From assembly GCF_030845195.1 (NCBI RefSeq), contig NZ_CP132543.1:3551501-3615500 (forward strand): 64,000 nt of DNA, given 5' to 3'. This document shows, one piece after another, positions 55,655 to 63,930 of the stretch (position 1 is the stretch's first letter; each line of letters begins with the position of its first letter). Below the pieces are notes generated by a model. That model was given only the letters and a program-made list of their open reading frames with translations. It searched no databases and was not told where the DNA came from. A program made the position numbers and the translations under genes. Source of the DNA: Sanyastnella coralliicola. Lineage in GTDB: Bacteria > Bacteroidota > Bacteroidia > Flavobacteriales_D > Sanyastnellaceae.

Positions 55655-56215
55655 TTATAGCGCTGCTTCGTACGAATCGTCGTCAAACTCGCGGTGGAGT
55701 TTTCTGAACTGACTAAGTACCGAAGCATCGATCATCTTGTCTTCGACCTTAAGAACGAATCCACCAACGATGGCTGGATCTACGCTCTCTTCGATCTCTA
55801 CAGCTCCTCCCGAATTCAGCTTCGACACGATCACATTGATCTTGGCGCGCGCTTCTTCAGTCAGTGCAGTAGCAGTTATAACTTGTGCGGATAGAATGCC
55901 TTTACGCTTCTTCGTGAGCTCAAGGAAATGCGTTGCCACCTCAGCTAGCACCGCTTCACGACCTTTTGAGGTCATGATGCCGATGAATCCTGTAGTCATC
56001 TCAGTGATGTGAGATCCAAAAAGCGCTTTCAGGATGTTCTCCTTCTTATCGCCCTTTACAACTGGACTTAGCAACAACAGCTCAAGATCTCGAGACTCTT
56101 GGATCGTAGATGAGATAAGGCGCATGTCTTTTTCGACAGCGTCTACCTCGTTACGTTCCGTAGCGAGATCTAGAAGCGACTTGGCGTATCTATGTGCTAC
56201 TTTCGGGTTACGCAT
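55655..56215 (-). CDS. atpH: ATP synthase F1 delta subunit
   Basis: 186 residues. VAHRYAKSLLDLATERN at the N-terminus and DPAIVGGFVLKVEDKMIDASVLSQFRKL at the C-terminus are the OSCP/delta signatures. Links the F1 head to the peripheral stalk. Confidence 0.95.
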   Translation of the reverse strand: MRNPKVAHRYAKSLLDLATERNEVDAVEKDMRLISSTIQESRDLELLLLSPVVKGDKKENILKALFGSHITEMTTGFIGIMTSKGREAVLAEVATHFLELTKKRKGILSAQVITATALTEEARAKINVIVSKLNSGGAVEIEESVDPAIVGGFVLKVEDKMIDASVLSQFRKLHREFDDDSYEAAL

Positions 56216-56220
56216 TTCAA

Positions 56221-56718
56221 TTAATTGAGGTCAGTTTCCTGAAGCAATTTGTCAACGAGCGCCTTTTGGCTATCGTCGCTCGAAAGGCTCTGACGAACTA
56301 CTTTCTCAGCGATTTCCAGTGAAAGCATAGCTACGTGCTCCTTTAGGTCAGCAAGAGCAGCTGCTTTCTCTGTTTCGATAGCTTCGCGTGCGCTGTTCAC
56401 CATTTTCTCAGCCTCTTCCTTGGCTTGGTTCTTCGCGTCAGCGATCATCGAGTCTTTCAACTCACGAGCTTCCTTCAAGATGTTGTCACGCTCAACACGT
56501 GCTTCCTGAAGCAACTTTTCGTTGTCAGACTTTAGATCTGCAATATCCTGACGAGCCTTCTCAGCCTCATTCAGTGATTCAGCGATCGATTCTTCACGTT
56601 CCTTTAGTCCTTTCAAGATCGGACCCCACGCCGCACGGCGAAGGATGATCAAGACAATGATGAAGGCAATTGAAGCCCAAACCATGGTGCCGAGACTCGG
56701 CGAGAGCAAAGCATCCAT
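56221..56718 (-). CDS. atpF: ATP synthase F0 subunit b
   Basis: 165 residues. One membrane helix (SLGTMVWASIAFIIVLIILRRAAWGPIL) and a long charged coiled coil (about 35-150) that forms the peripheral stalk. Five bases before atpH. Confidence 0.95.
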   Translation of the reverse strand: MDALLSPSLGTMVWASIAFIIVLIILRRAAWGPILKGLKEREESIAESLNEAEKARQDIADLKSDNEKLLQEARVERDNILKEARELKDSMIADAKNQAKEEAEKMVNSAREAIETEKAAALADLKEHVAMLSLEIAEKVVRQSLSSDDSQKALVDKLLQETDLN

Positions 56719-56740
56719 ATCTTCTAAATGGGTTTCTTAA

Positions 56741-56986
56741 TTATCCTAGAGCTACAAGGAGGCAAACGATCACTGCGAATAGTGCTACACCTTCTACAAG
56801 TGCCGCAGCAACGATCATGTTCGCACGGAGGTCACCAGTTGACTCAGGCTGACGAGCCATCGCTTCTAGTGCCGATCCACCGATACGACCGATACCAATA
56901 CCTGCACCGATTACGGCTGCACCAGCTCCAAGGCCTGCAAGACCTTTGTTCATTAGAGTGTCGATAAGAACAGTTAGCAATTCCAT
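56741..56986 (-). CDS. atpE: ATP synthase F0 subunit c
   Basis: 81 residues, two membrane helices with the polar loop ARQPES. The ion-carrying Glu lies in ALVEGVALFAV. Helix 1 (GLAGLGAGAAVIGAGIGIGRIG) has the Gly repeats needed for ring packing. The usual residues of sodium-binding c-rings are not apparent, so protons are the likely coupling ion. Confidence 0.96.
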   Translation of the reverse strand: MELLTVLIDTLMNKGLAGLGAGAAVIGAGIGIGRIGGSALEAMARQPESTGDLRANMIVAAALVEGVALFAVIVCLLVALG

Positions 56987-57004
56987 TGTTCTTTATTTAT
57001 TGGG

Positions 57005-58159
57005 TTAATGATGTGCTTCTTGAGTGGCATCTCCGAAGTAGAGTGCTGCCAGTAGGGTGAATACGTAAGCCTGAAGGAATGCTACTAGCAACTCCAGGAA
57101 GAACATAAACACCATAAAGGCAATTGCTCCTACTCCAACCCCTAGTCCAAGACCTGTGCTTGTCTGTCCGAAGATCACTACAAGACTCACGAACGCCAAG
57201 ATGACGATGTGACCTGCACTGATGTTGGCAGTCAAACGGATCATAAGAACCGTTGGTTTAAGAAGAATACCTACAAATTCAATTGGGATAAGAATAAACT
57301 TAATCGGAAGCGGTACTCCCGGAGGCCATAGGATGTGGCCCCAGTAGTGCTTGTTTCCGTTAATCGTTGTGATGATGAACACGAATGCTGCAAGCACCAA
57401 TGTCACACCCAACGTACCTGTGATGTTGAACCCGCCAAGGAATGGTACCAGACCAAGTAGGTTACACATCCAGATGAAGAAGAATACTGTCAATAGGAAT
57501 GGCAAGAACTTGTCTGCCTTCTTCGCTCCTAGTGAAGGGATCGCCACCTCATCACGAATGAAGAGGATAAGTGGCTCCAATGCATTTTGCAATCCGGTTG
57601 GCGCTTGACCTGCGCGCTTCGTGTATGCCTTACCAACTGAACGGAAGACCAAGATCATGATCAACATGATCATCAACATACCGAATACTGACTTCGTAAT
57701 CGAAAGGTCAAATGGCTGTGCTCCAATCACCGCGTGTGTGTCGTGATCGATTGGTGCGTAAGAACCATATGCATCCGCTTCCGCGTTAGCGTATAAAATC
57801 TTGTCGTGGTAATTCACTACGTACTGACCGTCTCCGATATCAACACGCTCTACTCCTTGATCATCGTGGTGGAAAGCAGAAGACATGAACATCTGCAATC
57901 CATTGTCTGTCCAAAGAATAACTGGGAGTGGAATACTTACTTCAGGAATACCCTCGGCATGGTCTCCGAAAAGGTGGATAGAGTGTGAATCAGCAATGTG
58001 GTGAATAATGTACTCACCTGCCTGGAACTCAGCCTTCTCAGCATGGTCATCACCGTGTCCTTCGCCAGAGCCTGACGCCAGCACAGAAGGTGCCACAAAC
58101 ATAGCCGCGGCTACGAGGATTAGGACTTGGAAAAAAGAAGAAATCTTATGAAGATTCAT
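57005..58159 (-). CDS. atpB: ATP synthase F0 subunit a
   Basis: 384 residues, much longer than the 270 of E. coli because of a periplasmic N-terminal part of about 150 residues, preceded by a signal peptide (IKSSFFQ-type start, LILVAAAMFVAPSVLASG) and rich in His/Asp (GHGDDHAEKAEF). This extension is typical of Bacteroidota. The essential Arg lies in VLMIRLTANISAGHI. A T-variant copy of the dispersed motif encodes Y-A-N-A-E-A-D within the extension, a segment that should tolerate insertion. Confidence 0.95.
   Translation of the reverse strand: MNLHKISSFFQVLILVAAAMFVAPSVLASGSGEGHGDDHAEKAEFQAGEYIIHHIADSHSIHLFGDHAEGIPEVSIPLPVILWTDNGLQMFMSSAFHHDDQGVERVDIGDGQYVVNYHDKILYANAEADAYGSYAPIDHDTHAVIGAQPFDLSITKSVFGMLMIMLIMILVFRSVGKAYTKRAGQAPTGLQNALEPLILFIRDEVAIPSLGAKKADKFLPFLLTVFFFIWMCNLLGLVPFLGGFNITGTLGVTLVLAAFVFIITTINGNKHYWGHILWPPGVPLPIKFILIPIEFVGILLKPTVLMIRLTANISAGHIVILAFVSLVVIFGQTSTGLGLGVGVGAIAFMVFMFFLELLVAFLQAYVFTLLAALYFGDATQEAHH
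57779..57791 (+). repeat. Dispersed motif, copy 8 (TTCCGCGTTAGCG)
   Basis: One C-to-T change from the consensus; antisense within the N-terminal extension of atpB. Confidence 0.8.
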
Positions 58160-58194
58160 CGCCTTGGTTTATCAACCCCTTGTAAAAATCGGTG

Positions 58195-58223
58195 CAAAAG
58201 TAGGGATTAAATCTGGCTGGCAA
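58195..58223 (-). promoter_or_regulatory. Promoter of atpBEFHAG
   Basis: On the minus strand: TTG (58223-58221), 18 bases, TACTTTTG (58202-58195), 35 bases before ATG 58159. This gives the core subunits a start of their own in addition to read-through from sprE. Confidence 0.55.
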
Positions 58224-58281
58224 GGCATTCCTCGCAAAAAAAATAACTGAATGTTACCTGAAGAGGCTAACTGTGGAAAAC

Positions 58282-58674
58282 TCAGTCGTTCTCATTCCCT
58301 TCTTGCTGGCTGATTTGGCGCTGTTTCATCGCTGAACGCACCAGCAAAATGGTGAATGACATATAGGTCACGAATAATGCGATGACGAAGGAAATGGCGT
58401 CATCTTTTATTAACAATAGGTACAAAAGGGTGACTACCATGGCCACCATTAGCTTGATACCAATGACCCCTGTGAAGGCTGCTACAAATCTGCCCGGACT
58501 TTTCGTCTCCGAGCGCTCCATCATGCGTTTTGAAAGTAGGTTGATGAAACCAAAAACAACGATCATCGCCGGGATGGCCCAGATGTATGGCTGATTGAAC
58601 CCGTACACCAACACCATGTAAAGCGCTACCAACAATGCGGTAACCAGAAGGTTTGAGGTTAGAAAACGTTTCAT
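58282..58674 (-). CDS. Four-helix membrane protein in the AtpI position
   Basis: 130 residues with four membrane helices (LVTALLVALYMVLVYGF; YIWAIPAMIVVFGFINLL; GVIGIKLMVAMVVTLLYLLLI; AISFVIALFVTYMSFTILLV). The position between atpZ and atpB and the helix number match AtpI-type assembly factors, but sequence support is weak. It overlaps atpZ by four bases. Confidence 0.65.
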   Translation of the reverse strand: MKRFLTSNLLVTALLVALYMVLVYGFNQPYIWAIPAMIVVFGFINLLSKRMMERSETKSPGRFVAAFTGVIGIKLMVAMVVTLLYLLLIKDDAISFVIALFVTYMSFTILLVRSAMKQRQISQQEGNEND

Positions 58675-58892
58675 TTCTTCATCAGGTCTTTGATGGCATA
58701 GTACATGCCTGCGGAAACACCGATGAGTGCTCCGGCGATCGTCCAGCCAGGGGTTTCGTTACCCTGGTATTCGTCTAGCTTGATTCCTCCATAGATGAAC
58801 AGCCCGATGGTCGCTGCCATCGTGAATGCCATTCCGGAGTATCGTAGGAATGCGTTAGGCCGTGCGTTCTTCTGCTCTTGCTCCTTCGTCAC
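58671..58892 (-). CDS. atpZ: AtpZ/AtpI-family F0 assembly protein
   Basis: 73 residues, two membrane helices with the family loop GIKLDEYQGNETPGW. Start GTG 58892 is preferred: it gives the normal length, whereas the longer open frame to 58958 runs deep into bactofilin in another frame. Overlaps bactofilin by 38 bases. Thought to help c-ring assembly or ion supply to the ATP synthase. Confidence 0.8.
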   Translation of the reverse strand: MTKEQEQKNARPNAFLRYSGMAFTMAATIGLFIYGGIKLDEYQGNETPGWTIAGALIGVSAGMYYAIKDLMKK

Positions 58893-59274
58893 GGCTGGAA
58901 ATATCCTTGATCTTGCTTCCCATGTGTAGGGTACCTGCAAGCTTAGCTCCAGGTTCAATGCTCAACTGACCGTAGTGGATCTCTCCCTCCATTTGAGCTG
59001 ATGCCTTTAGCGACAAGAGCTCTTCAACGCCTAGCTTTCCGGTAAGCTTGCCTTCCACTTCACAATTCTGGCAACGAACCGTTCCGTTTACAGACCCCTG
59101 AGGCCCGATAACCAAACGTCCTTTCGTCTCAAGGTCCCCCTCGAAAGATCCGTCGATACGAATGTTGCTTTCACAAGAAACCTCGCCTTTGAAACGCGTT
59201 CCTTCCACGATGCGGTTGATGCCGCGCTCGATGTTGTTGTCGATACTTCTTGCCATCTTGTCTTTCTTCAGCAT
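58855..59274 (-). CDS. Bactofilin
   Basis: 139 residues, a polymer-forming beta-helix cytoskeletal protein. The core shows the regular repeat (FKGEVSCESNIRIDGSFEGDLETKGRLVIGPQGSVNGTVRCQNCEVEGKLTG) flanked by short disordered tails. ATG 59274 is three bases after the sprE stop; ATG 59256 is an alternative. It may tether cell-wall enzymes: an M23 peptidase gene is divergent from this run. Confidence 0.93.
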   Translation of the reverse strand: MLKKDKMARSIDNNIERGINRIVEGTRFKGEVSCESNIRIDGSFEGDLETKGRLVIGPQGSVNGTVRCQNCEVEGKLTGKLGVEELLSLKASAQMEGEIHYGQLSIEPGAKLAGTLHMGSKIKDISSRDEGARAEERTA

Positions 59275-59277
59275 AGC

Positions 59278-61932
59278 CTACGGTTGATAATTGTCTAGGA
59301 AGAATTGCTGGTATCCCTCCAAGTCTTTGGTCTTAAACAGAGTCACGTAGTTCTCTTTCGAGATCAACGCTGTAGTGTAACCAGCGTCTCGGTACTCTTT
59401 CATATCATCGCTTGCCATGAATACGCCGAAGAAAGACGTTGCGTCTTCCAATCGGTTAAAGGTTTTGACAAGGATTACCTGATTGTTTCGGTCGATCAAA
59501 TTCGAAGACACCTTCAAGCCAGAACTACTAAAGTTCTTTCCGGTGAAGTCTGACATCTTCGCCTTCGTGGCGTTCAGGTCAGTTCCTCGTACCGGAAGTA
59601 CCATCATGAAGTAATGGCGTGCCGTTTCATTGTAGTTGAACGGCGATGGTGCTGGCGGCTCGTCTTTCGGGTCATCCGCCGTGTCTTCTTTTCCTCCTGC
59701 GCCTTCTGATTTCTCACCGCGAAGTTTCGCGAGTAGTTCAGTAGCGAAGGCAGATTCTTCTGTGTTTGGACACTCCGCTATGACAGATTCTAGCTCTGCG
59801 AAGTAGTTGTCGCGCATGCCGTACTGTCCGTCCATGTATCCTACAGACTGTGCCTTAAGCACTTTGTATTTACACAGGACGCTGTTGTCTGGCTCTGTGC
59901 GAATCACACTGTCTGTCTCCGTGATCACCTCTTGGTAACGTCGCTGGTAGTACTTTGAAAGCACCAACTCATAAGCTTCGCGCTCTTCCGCTTTCTTCAG
60001 CTCCGCGTAATCTTGGTAATCAGGGTTTTCTACGAGCAAGGCCCATTCTGAACCAGGGTAACGCTCCACAATAAGGTCGCCCCAATATTGACTGCTACAA
60101 GTTCCACAGAACGGGTTCTTGTACCCTTGCGACTCTTTGTACAGGTAGCTGCGGTACAATAGGTAGAAGCTCGTTGGGTGGAACTCTGAATCATCATAGC
60201 GTGTTACCAAAACCTCCCACTGCTCAATCGCATTGTCAAGGTCTTCTAGCTTCTCGCGGTAAATAACTCCTGAGTTATAATAGGCGTTAGCAATAGATCC
60301 CTTCGACGCTACTTGACCAGCTTCGCTGCACGGAAGAGAGGCCAACATCTCATCTACCGTTGGGATACCGTCTGTTTCAACAATCAAGGTGTCTTTCGGC
60401 GCGTCAATCACCTCTTCCTCCTCATTGTTGAATGTGGTTTCTAGCTTTTGGCTTCGGCGCCAGTTGTCTTCTAGTTTACGGTCACCCCAGTAATCCAAGA
60501 AGTTGCGCTGACCGATGTCGCGGAGCTGGTCATTGTATACCCAGAATGCCCCGGCGTTTCCACCGCCTTGTCCGGCTGCCGCTGCTGCTGCCGCCGCTTC
60601 AAGCGCTAAACGTTCTTCTTCCGCTTCGTCTTCCTTCTGCTTGCGAATCTTCTCAAGCTTGGCGATCAATGATTCTTCGTCGAGCTCACAAAGGGCTGTC
60701 AAACTATCCTGCTCCTCAATCACGTTCAAGTGCTGCACGAGTTCTGTCAAACTCTCTGCTTTGTTCTTAACGTCAAGGTAGCGTTCGTGCTCTTCTTGAA
60801 TGTTGCGGTATGTACTGTCGTAGTATGCCTGCGCGCTCTGGTAGTCTTTGTCTTCCAAGTGAAGGTCTGCCAAACGCAAGAAGCTCTTCATCTTCTGCTT
60901 CTGGTTTCCTTGGTTCACTTCTACCGAAGTCTTCAAGTAGTCAATACCACCTTCACGGTTTTGTTCTTCGAGTTCCAATTCCGCGAGAGCGTAATAAATC
61001 TGATCTTGATACTCCAGGTTCTTCTCGTCCTTCAACATTTTGAAGAGCGTCTCCTTGATCTGGTTTGAATTTCCACCTCGACGATCGAAAGCCATGGCTT
61101 GCATGATCTTCGAGTAGAACTCCATCTCATAGGTTGGCTTGAGTTTCAACACGGCGTTGAAGTAGGCAATCGCATCTTGCCCTTTGTTCTGGCGCTGCAT
61201 CAACTGAGCAAGAATGAAGGTCGGACGTGCCTTTTCCTTCTTCTTCTCCATTAAGTTGATTCCTTTTTCGAGCTCCTCAGCAGCTTCCTTCCACATCTCC
61301 TGGCGGATGAAGTAATCTGCATACACGAGCTGAACTTCAGACTTCACCTCAGGCTCGAGGTTCTTCATCTGCGAAGCTTTCAGGATAGCGTTCTTCGCCT
61401 GGTTATAGCTTTCACGCTCCAGGTAAACACGCGTAAGCCAAGCGTTCGCTTGGGCTTGAATATTCTTGTCTTTGTATTTACGACTTACGTAGAGGAACAT
61501 CTCCTCTGCCTTGAAGTAGTTGCGCTTGAGGAAGTAGGCCTGACCAATCAACAGGTAGTTGTCGTCAATCCACTTATTCATCTCCGGACGCTTAGACTTT
61601 CGTTTGTCGCGTTTCGGAGGATCCATGTTGTGACGTTCGATTACCCGCGAGCTCTTCTCAATAGTTCGCTCCATGAGCGGGAAGATGCTTTGCGCAGATT
61701 CTTCGTCTCCATAGACGAACAGAGGTAGAACCTCATCGTAATCATCTTCGTGCTTATCCCAGAGGGTCGCGTCGGCTTCCTTCATCGCCTCTTGTGCGTA
61801 GAAGAACCCATTGTAGTGCGCCGTGGTATTGTGGAATACACGGTACACGAACCCGTCTTTCCTTGTTGTACATGCAAGCATGAACAGGAAAGCGAAAACA
61901 AGCACAAACCGAAGTTGCTTAAGGATATCCAA
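59278..61932 (-). CDS. sprE: T9SS-associated TPR lipoprotein PorW/SprE
   Basis: 884 residues. Lipobox FMLAC (Cys21). The opening TTRKDGFVYRVFHNTTAHYNGFFYAQEAMKEAD is typical of SprE/PorW. About ten TPR-like helical hairpins follow (residues 130-450 and 545-700), then an Ala/Gln/Gly low-complexity break near 440-460, and a C-terminal domain with HYFMMVLPVRGTDLNATKAKMSDFT. SprE is needed for type IX secretion and gliding in Flavobacterium johnsoniae. Its presence fits the four T9SS cargo proteins in this window. Confidence 0.9.
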   Translation of the reverse strand: MDILKQLRFVLVFAFLFMLACTTRKDGFVYRVFHNTTAHYNGFFYAQEAMKEADATLWDKHEDDYDEVLPLFVYGDEESAQSIFPLMERTIEKSSRVIERHNMDPPKRDKRKSKRPEMNKWIDDNYLLIGQAYFLKRNYFKAEEMFLYVSRKYKDKNIQAQANAWLTRVYLERESYNQAKNAILKASQMKNLEPEVKSEVQLVYADYFIRQEMWKEAAEELEKGINLMEKKKEKARPTFILAQLMQRQNKGQDAIAYFNAVLKLKPTYEMEFYSKIMQAMAFDRRGGNSNQIKETLFKMLKDEKNLEYQDQIYYALAELELEEQNREGGIDYLKTSVEVNQGNQKQKMKSFLRLADLHLEDKDYQSAQAYYDSTYRNIQEEHERYLDVKNKAESLTELVQHLNVIEEQDSLTALCELDEESLIAKLEKIRKQKEDEAEEERLALEAAAAAAAAGQGGGNAGAFWVYNDQLRDIGQRNFLDYWGDRKLEDNWRRSQKLETTFNNEEEEVIDAPKDTLIVETDGIPTVDEMLASLPCSEAGQVASKGSIANAYYNSGVIYREKLEDLDNAIEQWEVLVTRYDDSEFHPTSFYLLYRSYLYKESQGYKNPFCGTCSSQYWGDLIVERYPGSEWALLVENPDYQDYAELKKAEEREAYELVLSKYYQRRYQEVITETDSVIRTEPDNSVLCKYKVLKAQSVGYMDGQYGMRDNYFAELESVIAECPNTEESAFATELLAKLRGEKSEGAGGKEDTADDPKDEPPAPSPFNYNETARHYFMMVLPVRGTDLNATKAKMSDFTGKNFSSSGLKVSSNLIDRNNQVILVKTFNRLEDATSFFGVFMASDDMKEYRDAGYTTALISKENYVTLFKTKDLEGYQQFFLDNYQP

Positions 61933-61980
61933 TGTTCGTTGGTGTTGTTTGATTTCGGCTTCTCTTTAACAGAGAACACG

Positions 61981-61988
61981 CAAAATTA
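61981..61988 (-). promoter_or_regulatory. -7 element (TAATTTTG) of the sprE-bactofilin-atp run
   Basis: A perfect TAnnTTTG on the minus strand, 48 bases before ATG 61932, in an AT-rich divergent region. Confidence 0.45.
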
Positions 61989-62048
61989 TTTTAATTTTTC
62001 CTTTTTTCTTTGCCTTTTCGGCGTTTCAGCCGTTCATTCACCGTCACA

Positions 62049-62921
62049 ATGAGCAAACGGCGCAAAAAAATAGTCAGAAAATTAAAGCGTGAATTTCGTC
62101 TTTCTCTGCTTCACGAGGCAAGCTACGAAGAACGTTTTTCCATTCTGCTCACACCTTTTAACGTAATTCTGCTGATCGCAGGAATCGTGGTTGTCATTGG
62201 TGGAATCACCTATGCTATCACCGCGCTCACGCCTTTGCGTGAATATGTGGTGCCGGGTTATATCGATCAGCAACACCGTCAAGATGCCTTGGATGCCAAG
62301 CTCAAAGCTGACTCGTTAGAATACCGTTTGAAGCAGCAAGAGGCTTACTTGGTGAACCTTCAGACCATTCTCACCGGGGGTGTTCCTTCAGATAGTTTGC
62401 TTCAACAACAAGCAGGTGGTGACGCTAGCGCGGAATTGGATTACGAAATCTCTCCGCAAGATTCTGCATTACGTGCTCAAGTGGAAGATGAAGATCGCTT
62501 CGTCTTGCGCGTGAGTCAATCTAGCGCCGAAGAAGAAGGTGCAACTACTGGGTTTCTATTCAAGCCTGTAGAAGGCACCATCAGTTCAGGCTACGATGCC
62601 GACAACGACCATTATGGTATCGATTTGGTAGCTCCAGAAAACAGTGTGGTCAAAGCAGTAACGGATGGAACCGTTATTCTATCAAGCTTCACCAGCGACG
62701 GAGGGAATGTCATCGCTATTCAGCACAAAAACGAATTCATTTCCATCTACAAACACAACAGTGCCTTGTACAAGGAAATGGGTGAGCAAGTACGCGCGGG
62801 GGAGTCGATCGCAGTGATCGGAAATACAGGAGACCACAGTGACGGGCCTCACCTGCATTTCGAATTATGGCATCGAGGGAACCCGGTGGATCCCCTCGAC
62901 TATTTCATCTTTGAAGAGTAG
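62049..62921 (+). CDS. M23-family peptidoglycan endopeptidase
   Basis: 290 residues. A basic N-terminus (SKRRKKIVRKLKREFRL) and one membrane helix (VILLIAGIVVVIGGITYAI) are followed by a coiled coil (about 85-115) and a LytM domain with zinc ligands in HYGIDLV and HLHFELW. Both halves of the H-x3-D and HxH motif are present, so it should be active. ATG 62049 is used; the frame upstream to 62010 lies in the promoter region. A copy of the dispersed motif encodes D-A-S-A-E-L in the linker. Confidence 0.9.
   Translation: MSKRRKKIVRKLKREFRLSLLHEASYEERFSILLTPFNVILLIAGIVVVIGGITYAITALTPLREYVVPGYIDQQHRQDALDAKLKADSLEYRLKQQEAYLVNLQTILTGGVPSDSLLQQQAGGDASAELDYEISPQDSALRAQVEDEDRFVLRVSQSSAEEEGATTGFLFKPVEGTISSGYDADNDHYGIDLVAPENSVVKAVTDGTVILSSFTSDGGNVIAIQHKNEFISIYKHNSALYKEMGEQVRAGESIAVIGNTGDHSDGPHLHFELWHRGNPVDPLDYFIFEE
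62423..62435 (-). repeat. Dispersed motif TTCCGCGCTAGCG, copy 9
   Basis: Exact copy on the minus strand, in linker codons of the M23 peptidase. Confidence 0.85.
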
Positions 62922-62922
62922 A

Positions 62923-63849
62923 CTACTCTACAAGTACAATGTCAAAATCTACGAGATCAACGAACTTCTGAATTCGGTGGTCAATCTCATTTGTCGTTAG
63001 CGACATCAAACGCTCTGGTCCGAACGCCTCACATGTAAACGACGCCATCGCAGATCCGATGATCACCGCACGCTTCATGTTCTGGAATGAAATGTCGTCA
63101 GTGTGCGCAAGGTATCCGATGAACCCACCAGCGAAAGTATCTCCAGCTCCTGTTGGGTCAACTACGTCTTCCAACGGCAGTGCGGGTGCGAAGAACACTT
63201 TTTCTTCATCGAACAATAGTGCTCCGTGCTCACCCTTCTTGATGATCAGGTAACGTGGGCCCATTGTCAAGATCTTCTGCGCCGCCTTCACCAATGAGTG
63301 CTCGCCCGTCAACTGACGTGCTTCTTCATCGTTGATCGTCAATACGTCCACCTTCGCAATCACTGCTGCAAGCTTGTCCATTGCGATGTCCATCCAGAAG
63401 TTCATCGTATCAAGCACAACCAGCTTCGGACGTTTCGGCATTTGGTCAATCACAGACATCTGTACTGTTGGGTCAAGGTTTCCGAGCATCACATACTCAG
63501 CTCCTTTCGCCTCTTCAGGAACTACAGGTTGGAAATCAGCCAATACGTTCAACTGTGTATCGAGCGTATCACGAGAATTCATGTCGTAATGGTACTTTCC
63601 AGACCAGAAGAAAGACTTCTCTCCTTCTTTAATCTGCAGACCGCCTTGTGCGATACCGCGCGCTTTCATGTCAGCCAAAAACGCTGAAGGAAAGTCATCA
63701 CCCACCACAGAGATGAGTTCAGAATGCTTAACGAAGTAGCTGGCAGCCAGCGTGATGTAGGTTGCGGCACCTCCCACTACTTTATCGGTTTTCCCGAATG
63801 GTGTTTCAATGGCATCAAAGGCCACCGTTCCAACTGCGATTAGACTCAT
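62923..63849 (-). CDS. PfkB-family sugar/nucleoside kinase
   Basis: 308 residues. The C-terminal PfkB signature DPTGAGDTFAGGFIGYL holds the catalytic Asp. The N-terminal region shows GGAATYITLAASYF and ISVVGDDF. The substrate (ribose, adenosine, fructose or other) cannot be told. It is convergent with the M23 gene with one base between the stops. Confidence 0.88.
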   Translation of the reverse strand: MSLIAVGTVAFDAIETPFGKTDKVVGGAATYITLAASYFVKHSELISVVGDDFPSAFLADMKARGIAQGGLQIKEGEKSFFWSGKYHYDMNSRDTLDTQLNVLADFQPVVPEEAKGAEYVMLGNLDPTVQMSVIDQMPKRPKLVVLDTMNFWMDIAMDKLAAVIAKVDVLTINDEEARQLTGEHSLVKAAQKILTMGPRYLIIKKGEHGALLFDEEKVFFAPALPLEDVVDPTGAGDTFAGGFIGYLAHTDDISFQNMKRAVIIGSAMASFTCEAFGPERLMSLTTNEIDHRIQKFVDLVDFDIVLVE

Positions 63850-63863
63850 GTGAAATTTTTCCG

Positions 63864-63871
63864 CAAAGATA
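63864..63871 (-). promoter_or_regulatory. -7 element (TATCTTTG) of the PfkB kinase gene
   Basis: A perfect TAnnTTTG on the minus strand, 14 bases before ATG 63849. Adjacent to the divergent tRNA promoter. Confidence 0.45.
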
Positions 63872-63902
63872 TTGTTTTGCTTATAAGATTAGCGTAATAT
63901 TG
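63872..63902 (+). promoter_or_regulatory. Promoter of tRNA-Asn
   Basis: TTG (63872-63874), 20 bases, TAATATTG (63895-63902), one base off TAnnTTTG, 28 bases before the tRNA 5' end. Confidence 0.55.
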
Positions 63903-63930
63903 CACCCCGTTTTACGCGGGCAACATACCT

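Noticed and set aside
53154-58159. Loss of atpD and atpC as a deletion
   Set aside because: In Bacteroidota these two genes commonly form a separate locus; nothing at 53000-53153 suggests a break, only a normal terminator.
5973-62435. The dispersed motif as insertion-sequence ends or an integrase site
   Set aside because: No transposase or integrase gene, no target duplications, and copies lie in-frame inside intact genes.
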